Source of the DNA: PALSA-129 sp050014595
Lineage (GTDB): Bacteria; Acidobacteriota; Terriglobia; Bryobacterales; Bryobacteraceae
Direction: 5' to 3'
DNA: 64,000 bases
NCBI GenBank assembly: GCA_050014595.1
Contig: JBEKDA010000031.1
Coordinates: forward strand, 3,950-67,949
How positions within the stretch are numbered: position 1 is the first letter of the stretch; every line of letters begins with the position of its first letter. The position numbers and the translations under genes were made by a program. A model generated the notes under the pieces. The model had not been told where the DNA came from. It made no database searches and saw only the letters and a program-made list of their open reading frames with translations. Positions 1 to 8,073 of this stretch are shown here, piece by piece.

Positions 1-1825
1 TGCCAAGCGAAAACATCTTCCCGAGCGGGTCTTGATTCGGCCAGAAGAAGCGCGCCATGCTTTCATTGATCACGCACGGATAGACGACGCCGTTAGTCTG
101 ATCCGCGGGCGGCTCGGCGTTGCTCGCATAGAACGGGTTGAGGCGCATATCGTACGCCAGGGCCGTCTGGATGTCGGCGAGGGTGAATACGCGGCCCTGC
201 AGCAATCGCACTCCCATGGCGCGGAAATACTCGGGCGAGACTTCATGCTGCTCGACCAGTTGGTTGCTCGCGTCGGATGTCTGCCCGCGCAGCTTGACAT
301 AATAGTTGCTGCCCCCTTCGAGCGGCAGGTGATCGCTCAGAGCCGCCGCATCGACTCCTCCGATGCGTCGCGCTCGTTCCAGCAGCGCCTGAGAGAACTG
401 GTACCTCTGCCGATCGGTTTTGTAGCTGGCCTCGGGCAGTTGGACGGCCGCGGTCCACACGCCGTCGCGGCGCACGCCGATGTCCAGGCTGCGCAGGCGC
501 GCGAAATCCTTCAACAGAAGACCGGCGGAGACCAGCAGGAGCAGGGAGAGCGCGATCTCCACCACCACCAGCACATTGCTGGTGAAGCGGCGCCGCAGAC
601 CGGGACTGATCGAACTCCCCGCCCCGCCTTTCAGCTCCTCGTGCAGGTCCGGCCGCGACATCTGAAGCGCCGGGAAAACGCCGAACAGCATGCCGGTGGC
701 GATCGCCAGCGCGAACGTGAACGCCAGTACCGTTCCGTTTACCTGCACGGTGTTGAACTGCGGCAAGCTGTAACTCTTGGCGTTCGAGAACAGCGCCACG
801 CCGCCCCACGCCAGGAGCAGGCCAAGCGCGCCCCCCGCCAATGACAGCAGCAGGCTCTCGGTCAGCAGTTGACGCAGCAGGCGAACCCTGGATGCGCCCA
901 GCGCGCTGCGGATGGCCACCTCCTTCTGCCGTGCCATGGCTCTCGACAGCAGCAGATTCGCGACGTTGGCGCAGGCGATCAGGAGCACCAGGCCGACGGC
1001 CGACAGCATCATGAACAACGAACTGCGGGAGTCGCCGACAATATCGTCACGCAGCGACATCACCGCCGCGCCCACCTTGTCGTTCGAATCCGGATACTGC
1101 TTTTCGAGCCGGGACGCAATCAGCTTCAGATCCGCGCGCGCCGTGTTCAGAGTGACGCCCGGCTTCATCCTGCCAATGGCGTTGGCCCAGTGGCTTCCGC
1201 GTTCAACCAAGCCCTTCCTGTCCATGACTTGCGGAATCCAGATCTGCGACCTCCACGGAAAGCGGAAACTGGCCGGCATCACGCCCACGATCATGTACTT
1301 TCGTGCATTCAGCTCGATGGATTGGCCAACGGCGTGGGGATCTCCGGCGAAGCGGCTCTTCCATAGGCCGTAGCCGAGGATTACCACGTCATCCTTGCCG
1401 CGCTGGTCTTCGCCGGCGGCCCAGGTTCGGCCCAGCAGCGGCTCGACCCCCAGCAGGGAAAAGAAGTTGGCCGCCGTGGGCAGGGCGAGGATATGCTCCG
1501 GTTGTCCCCCGGCGCTGAGATTCATGTCGTGCGACCAGCCAAACAAAGTCATGTCCTGGAACGTGCTGTTTTGCGCCTTCCAGTCCACGAAATCCGCCCC
1601 GGCGAGCGGATAGCGGCCGGGCGCCGCTTCGGTCTCATTCAGGCGGACCAACTGGCCGGGATTGCGATACGGCAGCGGCCGTAGCAGGATAGTGTCGATA
1701 ATGCTGAAAATGGCGGTGTTGGCGCCGATGCCGATTGCCAGCGTGACAGCCGCAACCAGGGCGAATCCGCGGGCGTTCCCCAGGTTCCGGAACGCATAGC
1801 GCAGGTCCTGCAATAGGGTTGGCAT
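1..1825 (-). CDS. ADOP/MacB-type FtsX permease, C-terminus outside window
   Basis: Reading down from an ATG at 1825 gives 608 codons that run off the left edge. The start (MPTLLQDLRYAFRNL) and the first membrane segment (about residues 17-45, with GIGANTAIFS) are typical of acidobacterial duplicated orphan permeases. A MacB-like periplasmic region follows, then an FtsX segment around residues 270-300 (LLIACANVANLLLSRA, then KEVAIRSALGAS). Such proteins lack their own ATPase domain and are inferred to be efflux or lipoprotein-type permeases of the inner membrane; the substrate is unknown. No PadR gene lies next to its start; the gene upstream of it (in its own direction) is a LuxR-type regulator. 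The family call is firm, the role is not. Confidence 0.9.
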   Translation of the reverse strand, partial: MPTLLQDLRYAFRNLGNARGFALVAAVTLAIGIGANTAIFSIIDTILLRPLPYRNPGQLVRLNETEAAPGRYPLAGADFVDWKAQNSTFQDMTLFGWSHDMNLSAGGQPEHILALPTAANFFSLLGVEPLLGRTWAAGEDQRGKDDVVILGYGLWKSRFAGDPHAVGQSIELNARKYMIVGVMPASFRFPWRSQIWIPQVMDRKGLVERGSHWANAIGRMKPGVTLNTARADLKLIASRLEKQYPDSNDKVGAAVMSLRDDIVGDSRSSLFMMLSAVGLVLLIACANVANLLLSRAMARQKEVAIRSALGASRVRLLRQLLTESLLLSLAGGALGLLLAWGGVALFSNAKSYSLPQFNTVQVNGTVLAFTFALAIATGMLFGVFPALQMSRPDLHEELKGGAGSSISPGLRRRFTSNVLVVVEIALSLLLLVSAGLLLKDFARLRSLDIGVRRDGVWTAAVQLPEASYKTDRQRYQFSQALLERARRIGGVDAAALSDHLPLEGGSNYYVKLRGQTSDASNQLVEQHEVSPEYFRAMGVRLLQGRVFTLADIQTALAYDMRLNPFYASNAEPPADQTNGVVYPCVINESMARFFWPNQDPLGKMFSLG

Positions 1826-1980
1826 GCACTCGTTAGACGCATTTTCGCATGGCCGGTTTGGGTCGGAAAACTGCGGGACAACGCGTTTCCGGCGACGCCT
1901 GTCGATCCCTGCCGTGAAACGCCGTTCCCGAAAGGCGTCCCGGGGACGAACGCCTGCTGTGAACCTAACCTCGCCCCCCT

Positions 1981-2718
1981 TCAATTCACGGCATGCAGCC
2001 TAACTCGCTCCCGCACCTGCAGTGGCAGGGAGCGCGGGCCGAATGGGTCGGCGGAATGACGGGCCCGGCGGCCGGCGACGCGTATTTTTCCCAGTTCGGG
2101 CTCGCCGGCAAAGAGGTTTTTCAATCCGTACAACGCCATATCCAACCGGTCGTTGATTCCCAGTTTGCGGAACAGCTTATAAAGGTAGACCTTCACGGTG
2201 CCTTCGGTGATCCCCAGCGAAAAGGCGATCTCCTTATTCTTAAGGCCCTGAGACACCAGCGAGACAATCTGTCCCTGGCGCTTGGTCAGGATAATGCGCT
2301 GTTGGAGCAATACGCTGTCCATCAGTTCTCTCTCAAAGCACAATACGCCCCGGTGGACATTCTGGAGCGCCGCGAGCAGTGCATCCACCCCCGTATCGGC
2401 GGGGAGGATGCCGTGGACACCCAACTGCATTGCCTGAAAGGCGAACTCGCCGGTCAGCCCCTGGCCCCACAGGACAGTCTGGCTACGGCCGGCGGCGGCG
2501 CGCAGCTCGTGCAGATCCGACAGACTGATGCGCGACGCCAGGTGAACCAGGACGATGTCTGGCGCGGCGGATCGCAGGTATTGCAAGGTCCGAGACAGGT
2601 TATCGCAACAGGCCGCTAAACCAAAATCCCGCCGGCCGTGCAAGACGGCGGCGAAGCCCCGGGCGACAAAGGGTTGCTGGGTATAAAGCAGGACTTGGAT
2701 TCGGGCGGTCGAGTTCAC
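1981..2718 (-). CDS. LuxR/NarL-family regulator with receiver-like domain
   Basis: The 245-residue protein has a receiver-like N-terminal half (about 7-115) and a LuxR helix-turn-helix at about 135-200 (LTKRQGQIVSLVSQGLKNKE, then GITEGTVKVYLYKLFRKLG). In the strand that normally carries the phosphorylated aspartate the motif reads PDIVLVHLASR, with His where Asp is expected. The domain is therefore probably not phosphorylated in the usual way. No histidine kinase is adjacent. The C-terminal 40 residues after the HTH are Arg-rich and unexplained. It is probably a DNA-binding activator, with unknown targets. Confidence 0.8.
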   Translation of the reverse strand: MNSTARIQVLLYTQQPFVARGFAAVLHGRRDFGLAACCDNLSRTLQYLRSAAPDIVLVHLASRISLSDLHELRAAAGRSQTVLWGQGLTGEFAFQAMQLGVHGILPADTGVDALLAALQNVHRGVLCFERELMDSVLLQQRIILTKRQGQIVSLVSQGLKNKEIAFSLGITEGTVKVYLYKLFRKLGINDRLDMALYGLKNLFAGEPELGKIRVAGRRARHSADPFGPRSLPLQVRERVRLHAVN

Positions 2719-2915
2719 ATTGCATAGATCGGCGATCGGGGTGCGGAACTTTATTAGCCGTTATTATCTTTATCGCGCTGCCGGAGGCAGCAGACAACAT
2801 CGACCCGGAGTGATCGCGTTGGACCTCCTGGGGCGGCGATGTCCCGTTTGCCGCGAGGACACGATGGTCGGCCACGGACGGCGACGCCGTCAGGGTCACG
2901 AGGCCGGTCCGCCGG

Positions 2916-3449
2916 TCAAGCCGTCCAGGTCACGGTCAGAAAGACTCTTCCATTCTGCGACTGCGCGAAACGAATGGTGTTGATCAGCCGCGGGAGGTCT
3001 TCGTTCTGCAGGCGGACGCAACCATGAGTTGGGTAAAAACCCTGTTTGGGAGCCAGGGGTGCTGGGCTATTCGACCCTCCGCCGTGCATGCCGACGCCGG
3101 CGCGACCCCGGATGCTTTCCTGACCCTCCAACTCCTGCAGCCACACATACCAAGGTCCGTAGGCGTTCCAGGTGCCGGTGCTCTCCGTCGACAGAGTTTT
3201 CTCGACTTTCATGCATTCGTACAGGCCCGGCGGAGTGTTGCCACCTACATTGTTGTAAGATCCGTTGGTACCCTCGCCGTGCGCGTCCAGGGTCCAACGT
3301 CTGGCCCCAGCGGCGTCGAAGCAAATCAACTGGTGACTACGAGCCCGAAAGATCAGGTGGAAGTCGTTTTTCTTGATCGGGGGGTGGTGCTTTACGTCTC
3401 TGGGTGGCGTTCCCATGTGAGGGTAACTCCTTTTAGCCGGGATCTCCAT
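2916..3449 (-). CDS. L,D-transpeptidase-like (YkuD fold) protein
   Basis: The YkuD signature is clear: H122 in GVGMHGGG and the catalytic motif THGCVRL, with C144 as the expected nucleophile. The family forms 3-3 cross-links or attaches proteins in peptidoglycan. The 177-residue protein has no obvious signal peptide, although family members usually act in the periplasm. Two starts are possible: the ATG at 3449, preceded by GGGAG, and the ATG at 3416, preceded by AAAGGAG about ten bases upstream. It is divergent from the secretin gene at 3536, with 86 bp between them that must hold both promoters. Confidence 0.8.
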   Translation of the reverse strand: MEIPAKRSYPHMGTPPRDVKHHPPIKKNDFHLIFRARSHQLICFDAAGARRWTLDAHGEGTNGSYNNVGGNTPPGLYECMKVEKTLSTESTGTWNAYGPWYVWLQELEGQESIRGRAGVGMHGGGSNSPAPLAPKQGFYPTHGCVRLQNEDLPRLINTIRFAQSQNGRVFLTVTWTA

Positions 3450-3535
3450 TTTGGCTCCCGGTTTCCGGTTAGCATATCACAAGCAGGTCTAAACCTGGCC
3501 TAAACCCGTGGACGGTTCCAGCCGATGATTCCGGC

Positions 3536-4927
3536 ATGCAACTTGAAAGACGCGGCTGGAGCGGCCGCGCAGCTCGCTGGATCCTGGTGGGGGTGGCCGG
3601 CATCGGGCTCCTCCGGCCGCAACCCGCCGGCAACCTCATGGTCACGGTGGGCAAATCGCTGAGCATCGACAGCCCGGTGACCATCAAGCGCGTCTCGGCG
3701 GCCAATGACAGCCTGGTGGACACCATCGCGATCGGGCCGAAGGAAGTTCAAGTCAACGGCAAGGCGCCGGGGGAGACGTCGCTGATCATCTGGCAGGAAA
3801 ACGACGTCCGCCTGGTCTACGATCTCACCGTGCGGGCCAGCCCGATGCGGCTCAACGCCGTGCGGGAACAGATCGTGCGCGACTTCCCGGACGCGGGCGT
3901 CAATGTGACCTTCGATAACGACACGGCTTTTGTGCGCGGCACGGTGAAGGACGTGATCTCCGCCGACCGCATCATGGCGATGGTCTCCACGCTGGGCAAG
4001 GCGATCAACCTGCTGCGCGTCGAGATTCCACCCGTCGAGCCGCAGATCCTTTTGAAGGTGCGGTTCGCCAACGTGGACCGCTCCGCCAGCATGGACCTGG
4101 GTACGAGCCTGGCCAGCGGCGCGTTCAACCAATCCACCGCCCTCGGAACCGGTCCGCCCATCAGCCAGGACGGCGCCAAGACTTTTTCGCTGAGCCAGGC
4201 CATCAATATTCTGCTGTTCCGGAAGGATCTCAACCTGGTGGCCGCCATAGAGGCACTGGAGAGCAAGAGCCTGCTGGAAATGCTGGCCGAACCGAATCTT
4301 CTGGTGATCAACGGCACGCCGGCGAGCTTTGTGGCGGGCGGCGAGTTTCCCTATCCCATGGTGCAGCCCGGGAGTGGGGCGAACTCCATCACCATCGCCT
4401 TCAAAGAGTATGGGATCCGCCTCGGCTTTCTGCCGGCGATCACGCCGCGCGGCACCATCCGCTTGCAGGTTTCGCCCGAAGTGAGCGCTTTGGATTACAC
4501 CAACTCGGTCACGGTCGCGGGCACCACCGTGCCAGGGACATCCACGCGGCGCGTACAGACCGAGGTGGAACTTTCCAGCGGCCAGAGCTTCGTGATCGCC
4601 GGGCTGCTGGACAACCAGACCCGGGAGAGCTTCTCCAAAGTGCCTGGCATCGGCGACATCCCGCTGCTGGGGAAGTTGTTTCAGAGCAAGTCGGTCACGC
4701 GCAGCCATACGGAGTTGCTGGTCATCATCACGCCGGAGATCGTTGGCCCCATCCCAGGCGGGCAGCCGGCGCCGGAGATCCGTTTCCGCAATCCGTTCCT
4801 GCCGGCCAGCACGGACGCGACACTGGCGCAGCCGGCCACCGGTGCGGCGCCGGTGCGTGCGCCTTCCGACAGCATCCCGATCGAATTGCTCACACAAGCG
4901 CCTAAGAGGGCGGCGCCGCCCAAGTGA
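3536..4927 (+). CDS. CpaC/RcpA-like pilus secretin
   Basis: The 463-residue protein begins with a basic, hydrophobic leader (residues 1-32). A pilus-secretin N-terminal domain follows at about 33-105 (VTVGKSLSIDSP) and a BON-like segment at about 108-165. The C-terminal secretin domain carries a diagnostic end (VPGIGDIPLLGKLFQSKSV, then ELLVIITPEIV). It is expected to form the outer-membrane gate of a Tad-type pilus or related type II secretion apparatus. No other tad/cpa genes are adjacent, so it is an orphan here. The last 60 residues are Pro/Ala-rich and probably disordered. Confidence 0.88.
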   Translation: MQLERRGWSGRAARWILVGVAGIGLLRPQPAGNLMVTVGKSLSIDSPVTIKRVSAANDSLVDTIAIGPKEVQVNGKAPGETSLIIWQENDVRLVYDLTVRASPMRLNAVREQIVRDFPDAGVNVTFDNDTAFVRGTVKDVISADRIMAMVSTLGKAINLLRVEIPPVEPQILLKVRFANVDRSASMDLGTSLASGAFNQSTALGTGPPISQDGAKTFSLSQAINILLFRKDLNLVAAIEALESKSLLEMLAEPNLLVINGTPASFVAGGEFPYPMVQPGSGANSITIAFKEYGIRLGFLPAITPRGTIRLQVSPEVSALDYTNSVTVAGTTVPGTSTRRVQTEVELSSGQSFVIAGLLDNQTRESFSKVPGIGDIPLLGKLFQSKSVTRSHTELLVIITPEIVGPIPGGQPAPEIRFRNPFLPASTDATLAQPATGAAPVRAPSDSIPIELLTQAPKRAAPPK

Positions 4928-5058
4928 TGGCCTGACCCGCATTCCTCACGCACCTTCGGTGGTGATGATGTGGCGCACGCACTCGGCCGGTGCGCCACGG
5001 GGGGACGACGAGATCCATGCCGCGCGATCGAAGAATCTGAGTTGCCGTAATGCACAAG

Positions 5059-5391
5059 TTACAGGGTCTTCAGATAGGCGATGAGGTCGTCTTTTTCCTG
5101 GTCGCTGAGCATGTCTTTGTAGGCGGGCATACCGCTGCCGCCTTCATCGATGCGGGCGCGGACGTTGGCTTCGGTGGGCTTTTTGCCGTTGGAGAGTTTG
5201 TCCTTCTTGAAGAGCCCTTTCAGGCCGGGGCCCATTTTCTTTTCGTCGCTATCCGGATTGTGGCAGATGGCGCACTGCTCGAAAACCGCCTTGCCCTTCT
5301 CGGGGTCGCCTTTGGCGCTCGAGAGCGCGGCCCCCGATCCGGCAGTCAAAGCCAAACAAAACACGCAGATGTAAAGTCGTTCGTTGCGCAA
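5059..5391 (-). CDS. Small class I c-type cytochrome
   Basis: There is one haem-binding CAICH motif and a likely axial methionine in GMPAYKD, so this is a monohaem periplasmic electron carrier of about 110 residues. I chose the TTG at 5391 rather than the ATG at 5430. GGGGAG lies eight bases upstream of it, and the protein then begins with a clean signal peptide (RNERLYICVFCLALTAGSGA). The longer form would put 13 charged residues ahead of that signal. The donor and acceptor cannot be told from the context. It converges with the secretin gene. Confidence 0.85.
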   Translation of the reverse strand: MRNERLYICVFCLALTAGSGAALSSAKGDPEKGKAVFEQCAICHNPDSDEKKMGPGLKGLFKKDKLSNGKKPTEANVRARIDEGGSGMPAYKDMLSDQEKDDLIAYLKTL

Positions 5392-5475
5392 AACAGTTTT
5401 CTCCCCGAGGTCCAGTTTCTCATCATACAATCAACCGGTGGCAGGCGAAAGCGCCTGGCCCACAGCTCCCACAGC

Positions 5476-5955
5476 TTATGCCAGAGCTTTGAGAGAGCGC
5501 GGGCGGTCGGCGATGCTGACGACGGCCTTGTCGAAAACGGTCATGTCCTGGACCAGGCGGTCGAGGTCGGCGCCATCTTCGAGAGGAATCTCATGCTCGA
5601 TCCAATCGGAGAGGGGAAGGTTGCGGAAGCACATGCGCTCCTGGAGGACGAGACACTTGCGGTTGTGCAATAGGAGCTTGTTTTCGCGGGTGTAGTGTCG
5701 CTGCTCGACCCTTAATTCCCCCAAAAATCCTTCGAGCGCCTGGCGATGAGCGCGTTCTTCGGCGGCGCGCACGGCGATTTCGACGGAGTCGCGGACGGCG
5801 GTTTTTTCGGCGGAAAGGGCTCCGCGGGTTTCGGCCAACTGTTCGCGCTGTTGGGCCAGGGCGACTTCCATGCGGGATTGCATGATGAACCAGGCCAGGA
5901 GTGCGGACGCAATGGCGACGAAGCCGGGCAGAAATAGCCAGAGCATGGTTTCCAT
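5476..5955 (-). CDS. Hypothetical membrane-anchored coiled-coil protein
   Basis: The 159-residue protein starts with one transmembrane segment (METMLWLFLPGFVAIASALL). A charged helical stretch follows at about 27-95, rich in Glu, Gln, Arg and Ala, and is likely a coiled coil. A short globular tail contains two cysteines. I do not recognise a domain. It lies between a cytochrome gene and a glycosyltransferase on the same strand, with 45-70 bp gaps, so it may be singly transcribed. It could be a structural or assembly factor, but nothing in the sequence shows that. Confidence 0.6.
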   Translation of the reverse strand: METMLWLFLPGFVAIASALLAWFIMQSRMEVALAQQREQLAETRGALSAEKTAVRDSVEIAVRAAEERAHRQALEGFLGELRVEQRHYTRENKLLLHNRKCLVLQERMCFRNLPLSDWIEHEIPLEDGADLDRLVQDMTVFDKAVVSIADRPRSLKALA

Positions 5956-6021
5956 GACGTTAATGTTATCGGGGAGGGGGGATGAAACGCTAGATATCGA
6001 AGGTAAACTGCGACGCGCTGG

Positions 6022-6870
6022 CTATGGTTGAGTGCCATCGATCTTCTGGCCGGCGACGGTGTAACGAAGGACACCCAAGCGGAAGGAAACAAGGGGGCCC
6101 AGGACGGAGCCGAGACGGGCCTGGAGGCCGGCGCCAAAGCCGCGATATTTTTCGAGGAACAGGGCGCGGCCGAGGAGGAAATCGGCGCGCTCGGCGGACG
6201 AGTAGCCCTGGGAGCCGGCGTGGCGGGCGCTGGCGGCGGGGACGAGGAGAAGCTTCTTGGATGCCTTGTGGATCTGGGCGGCGAGGTCGGCGTCGCTGCC
6301 GAATTGGCCGTAACGCTCGTCGATCTGGCGGACGGCGCGGATGAGGCTGACGCGCATCATGAGGGCGGCGCCGCGGGGATATTCGACGGGAAACGGGTCG
6401 TCGCCGGCTGGTTCGGCGGGGCGCCAGTTGCCATCGGGCGGGAAGTGGCCGAGCTGGGGGGCGGGCCGGCCTTCGGCATCGACCAGCAGAGGGCAAACGG
6501 CGGCGGTCTCGGGATTGGCGTCGAGCACATCGGCGAGGCGGGCGACGGTGGGGGGCTCGACTTCAGTGTCGTCGTGGAGGAAGAAGACGAAGGCGGCGTC
6601 GGCGGCGCGCCAGCCGATATTGAGAGCTTTGGTGAGGCCGAAGTTCTTGGGCAGCGGGACGAATTGAACGGCGGGGAAAGCGGTATCGAGCTGGGCGCTG
6701 CCATCGGAAGAACCGTTATCGACGACGATCACCTGCAGGGTGGGGCGGGCGCCGGATTGTTCGAGGGAGTCCAGGCAGCGACGCAAGAGCGCGGCGCGGT
6801 TGCGCGAGACGACCACCACGGAGACGCGCGGCGGCTGTTTTGCCTGGGGGGCATTCGGTTGGGGCGTCAA
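6022..6870 (-). CDS. Family 2 glycosyltransferase (GT-A fold)
   Basis: The N-terminus is a classical GT2 nucleotide-sugar fold: VSVVVVSRNRAALLRRCLDS, then VIVVDNGSSDGS. A metal-binding acidic motif (LHDDTEVE) is at about residue 97. The protein resembles rhamnosyl- and N-acetylglucosaminyl-type transferases that build cell-surface polysaccharide. At 282 residues it is normal in length. A short hydrophobic C-terminal part may bind the membrane. The donor and acceptor are unknown. The next genes on the opposite strand (heptosyltransferase-like, msbA) fit an envelope-polysaccharide context. Confidence 0.85.
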   Translation of the reverse strand: MTPQPNAPQAKQPPRVSVVVVSRNRAALLRRCLDSLEQSGARPTLQVIVVDNGSSDGSAQLDTAFPAVQFVPLPKNFGLTKALNIGWRAADAAFVFFLHDDTEVEPPTVARLADVLDANPETAAVCPLLVDAEGRPAPQLGHFPPDGNWRPAEPAGDDPFPVEYPRGAALMMRVSLIRAVRQIDERYGQFGSDADLAAQIHKASKKLLLVPAASARHAGSQGYSSAERADFLLGRALFLEKYRGFGAGLQARLGSVLGPLVSFRLGVLRYTVAGQKIDGTQP

Positions 6871-6981
6871 GCCAATAGAATAGCGCGGGGCGTGCGGGGC
6901 GGCGGGTTAGCCGGCGCGGCGGGCAGTGAAGGGCGACCAGGGAGTCTGCCCCGCCAATGCTGTTAAACTGGATCATTCACT

Positions 6982-7152
6982 ATGGCTATCAGCAAAGATT
7001 TGCTGGAAATTCTCGTGTGCCCCGTCTGCAAGGCTGTGGTAGAACTCAAGAGCGACCAGAGTGGCTTGAAATGCGTCGAGTGCCACCGTGTCTACCCGGT
7101 TCGCGACGACATTCCGGTGATGCTGGTCGACGAGGCCAAGATCGAAGAATAG
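6982..7152 (+). CDS. Trm112-like small zinc-ribbon protein
   Basis: This 56-residue gene reads MAISKDLLEILVCPVCKAV and has a second cysteine pair (LKCVECHRVYPV) before RDDIPVML. That is the pattern of bacterial Trm112/UPF0434 (YcaR-like) proteins. In other organisms such proteins partner methyltransferases, or lie beside lipid A genes as ycaR does. Here the gene is six bases upstream of a heptosyltransferase-like gene and close to msbA, the same kind of neighbourhood. It is the first gene of a long forward operon. Confidence 0.8.
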   Translation: MAISKDLLEILVCPVCKAVVELKSDQSGLKCVECHRVYPVRDDIPVMLVDEAKIEE

Positions 7153-7158
7153 GGCATC

Positions 7159-8073
7159 GTGGGAAGTATCCTGGAATGTTTGCCGCGGGGCGGCCGGGTG
7201 GCGATTATCCGGCTCCGGTCGCTGGGCGACTGCGTGCTCACGACACCCGCGCTCGACATTCTCAAAAGGGCCAGGCCCGACCTGCGCGTGGCGGTGGCGG
7301 TGGAGGACCGGTTCCGCGCGATCTTCGAAGGCAACCCCGACGTGGATGAGATGCTGGCCGCGGAGTGGGGAGCGGTGCGCGGATGGCGGCCCGGGCTGTG
7401 CCTGAACCTGCACGGCGGAACGCGCAGCGCGCGAATGACGGCGCTTTCGGGCGCGAAGTTCCGGGCGGGATTCGGACACTTCCGGAATCAATGGGTGTAC
7501 AACGCGCGGATTCCGAGGGCGCAGGAGATCCTGGGCGTGGAGCGGACGGTCCATACGGCGGAACATTTGGCCAGCGCGATGTTTTGGCTGGGAGCGGAGC
7601 GGGTGGAGATCCCGAGGGCGAAGCTGGTGGTGGAAGGGCCGCGAATGGGGCCGCCCCAGCAGTTTGCGGTGATCCATGCGGTGGCGGCGACGCCGGAGAA
7701 AACCTGGCGGGCGGATGGATTCCTGGCGGTGGCGGAATATCTGCGGCGGTCCGGCCTCGAGCCGGTGTTTATTGGGGCTGCGAGCGACAACCTGGAGGCG
7801 TTTCGGGAGTATCGAAGGGTGCACGGGGCGTCCCTGGCGGAGATCAAGAAGCTGCTCAGCGGCGCGTCTTTATTCATCGGCAACGATTCCGGACCGGCGC
7901 ACATGGCGGCGGCGTTTGGCGTGCCGGTGGTCGAGATCTTCGGGACGTCGGACGCGGCCGTCTGGGGGCCGTGGCGCACGGCCGCGGAAGTGGTGACGGC
8001 GCCGGGGGGCGTGTCGGGCGTGGAGCCGGCGCAGGTTCTGGAAGCGCTGGGGCGGCTGGGAGTGCGCGCATGA
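7159..8073 (+). CDS. Family 9 glycosyltransferase (heptosyltransferase-like)
   Basis: The GTG start at 7159 is six bases after the Trm112-like gene. Residues 14-60 match the heptosyltransferase N-terminus (VAIIRLRSLGDCVLTTPALD). The C-terminal donor site is typical (FIGNDSGPAHMAAAFGVPVV, then IFGTSDAAVWGPW). The family transfers ADP-heptose or related sugars onto the lipopolysaccharide core at the inner face of the cytoplasmic membrane. The stop overlaps the msbA start (ATGA), so translation is probably coupled. This enzyme builds the glycolipid and the next gene exports it. Confidence 0.87.
   Translation: MGSILECLPRGGRVAIIRLRSLGDCVLTTPALDILKRARPDLRVAVAVEDRFRAIFEGNPDVDEMLAAEWGAVRGWRPGLCLNLHGGTRSARMTALSGAKFRAGFGHFRNQWVYNARIPRAQEILGVERTVHTAEHLASAMFWLGAERVEIPRAKLVVEGPRMGPPQQFAVIHAVAATPEKTWRADGFLAVAEYLRRSGLEPVFIGAASDNLEAFREYRRVHGASLAEIKKLLSGASLFIGNDSGPAHMAAAFGVPVVEIFGTSDAAVWGPWRTAAEVVTAPGGVSGVEPAQVLEALGRLGVRA

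Noticed and set aside
6028..6966. A 312-codon + strand frame opposite the glycosyltransferase
   Set aside because: Gly/Ala/Glu-rich composition is the usual antisense shadow of a GC-rich gene; no motif.
7365..8069. An in-frame upstream extension of the msbA gene, starting inside the glycosyltransferase gene
   Set aside because: The extra residues are Gly/Ala/Arg-rich shadow sequence, and the ATG at 8070 gives a normal MsbA N-terminus with stop-start overlap.
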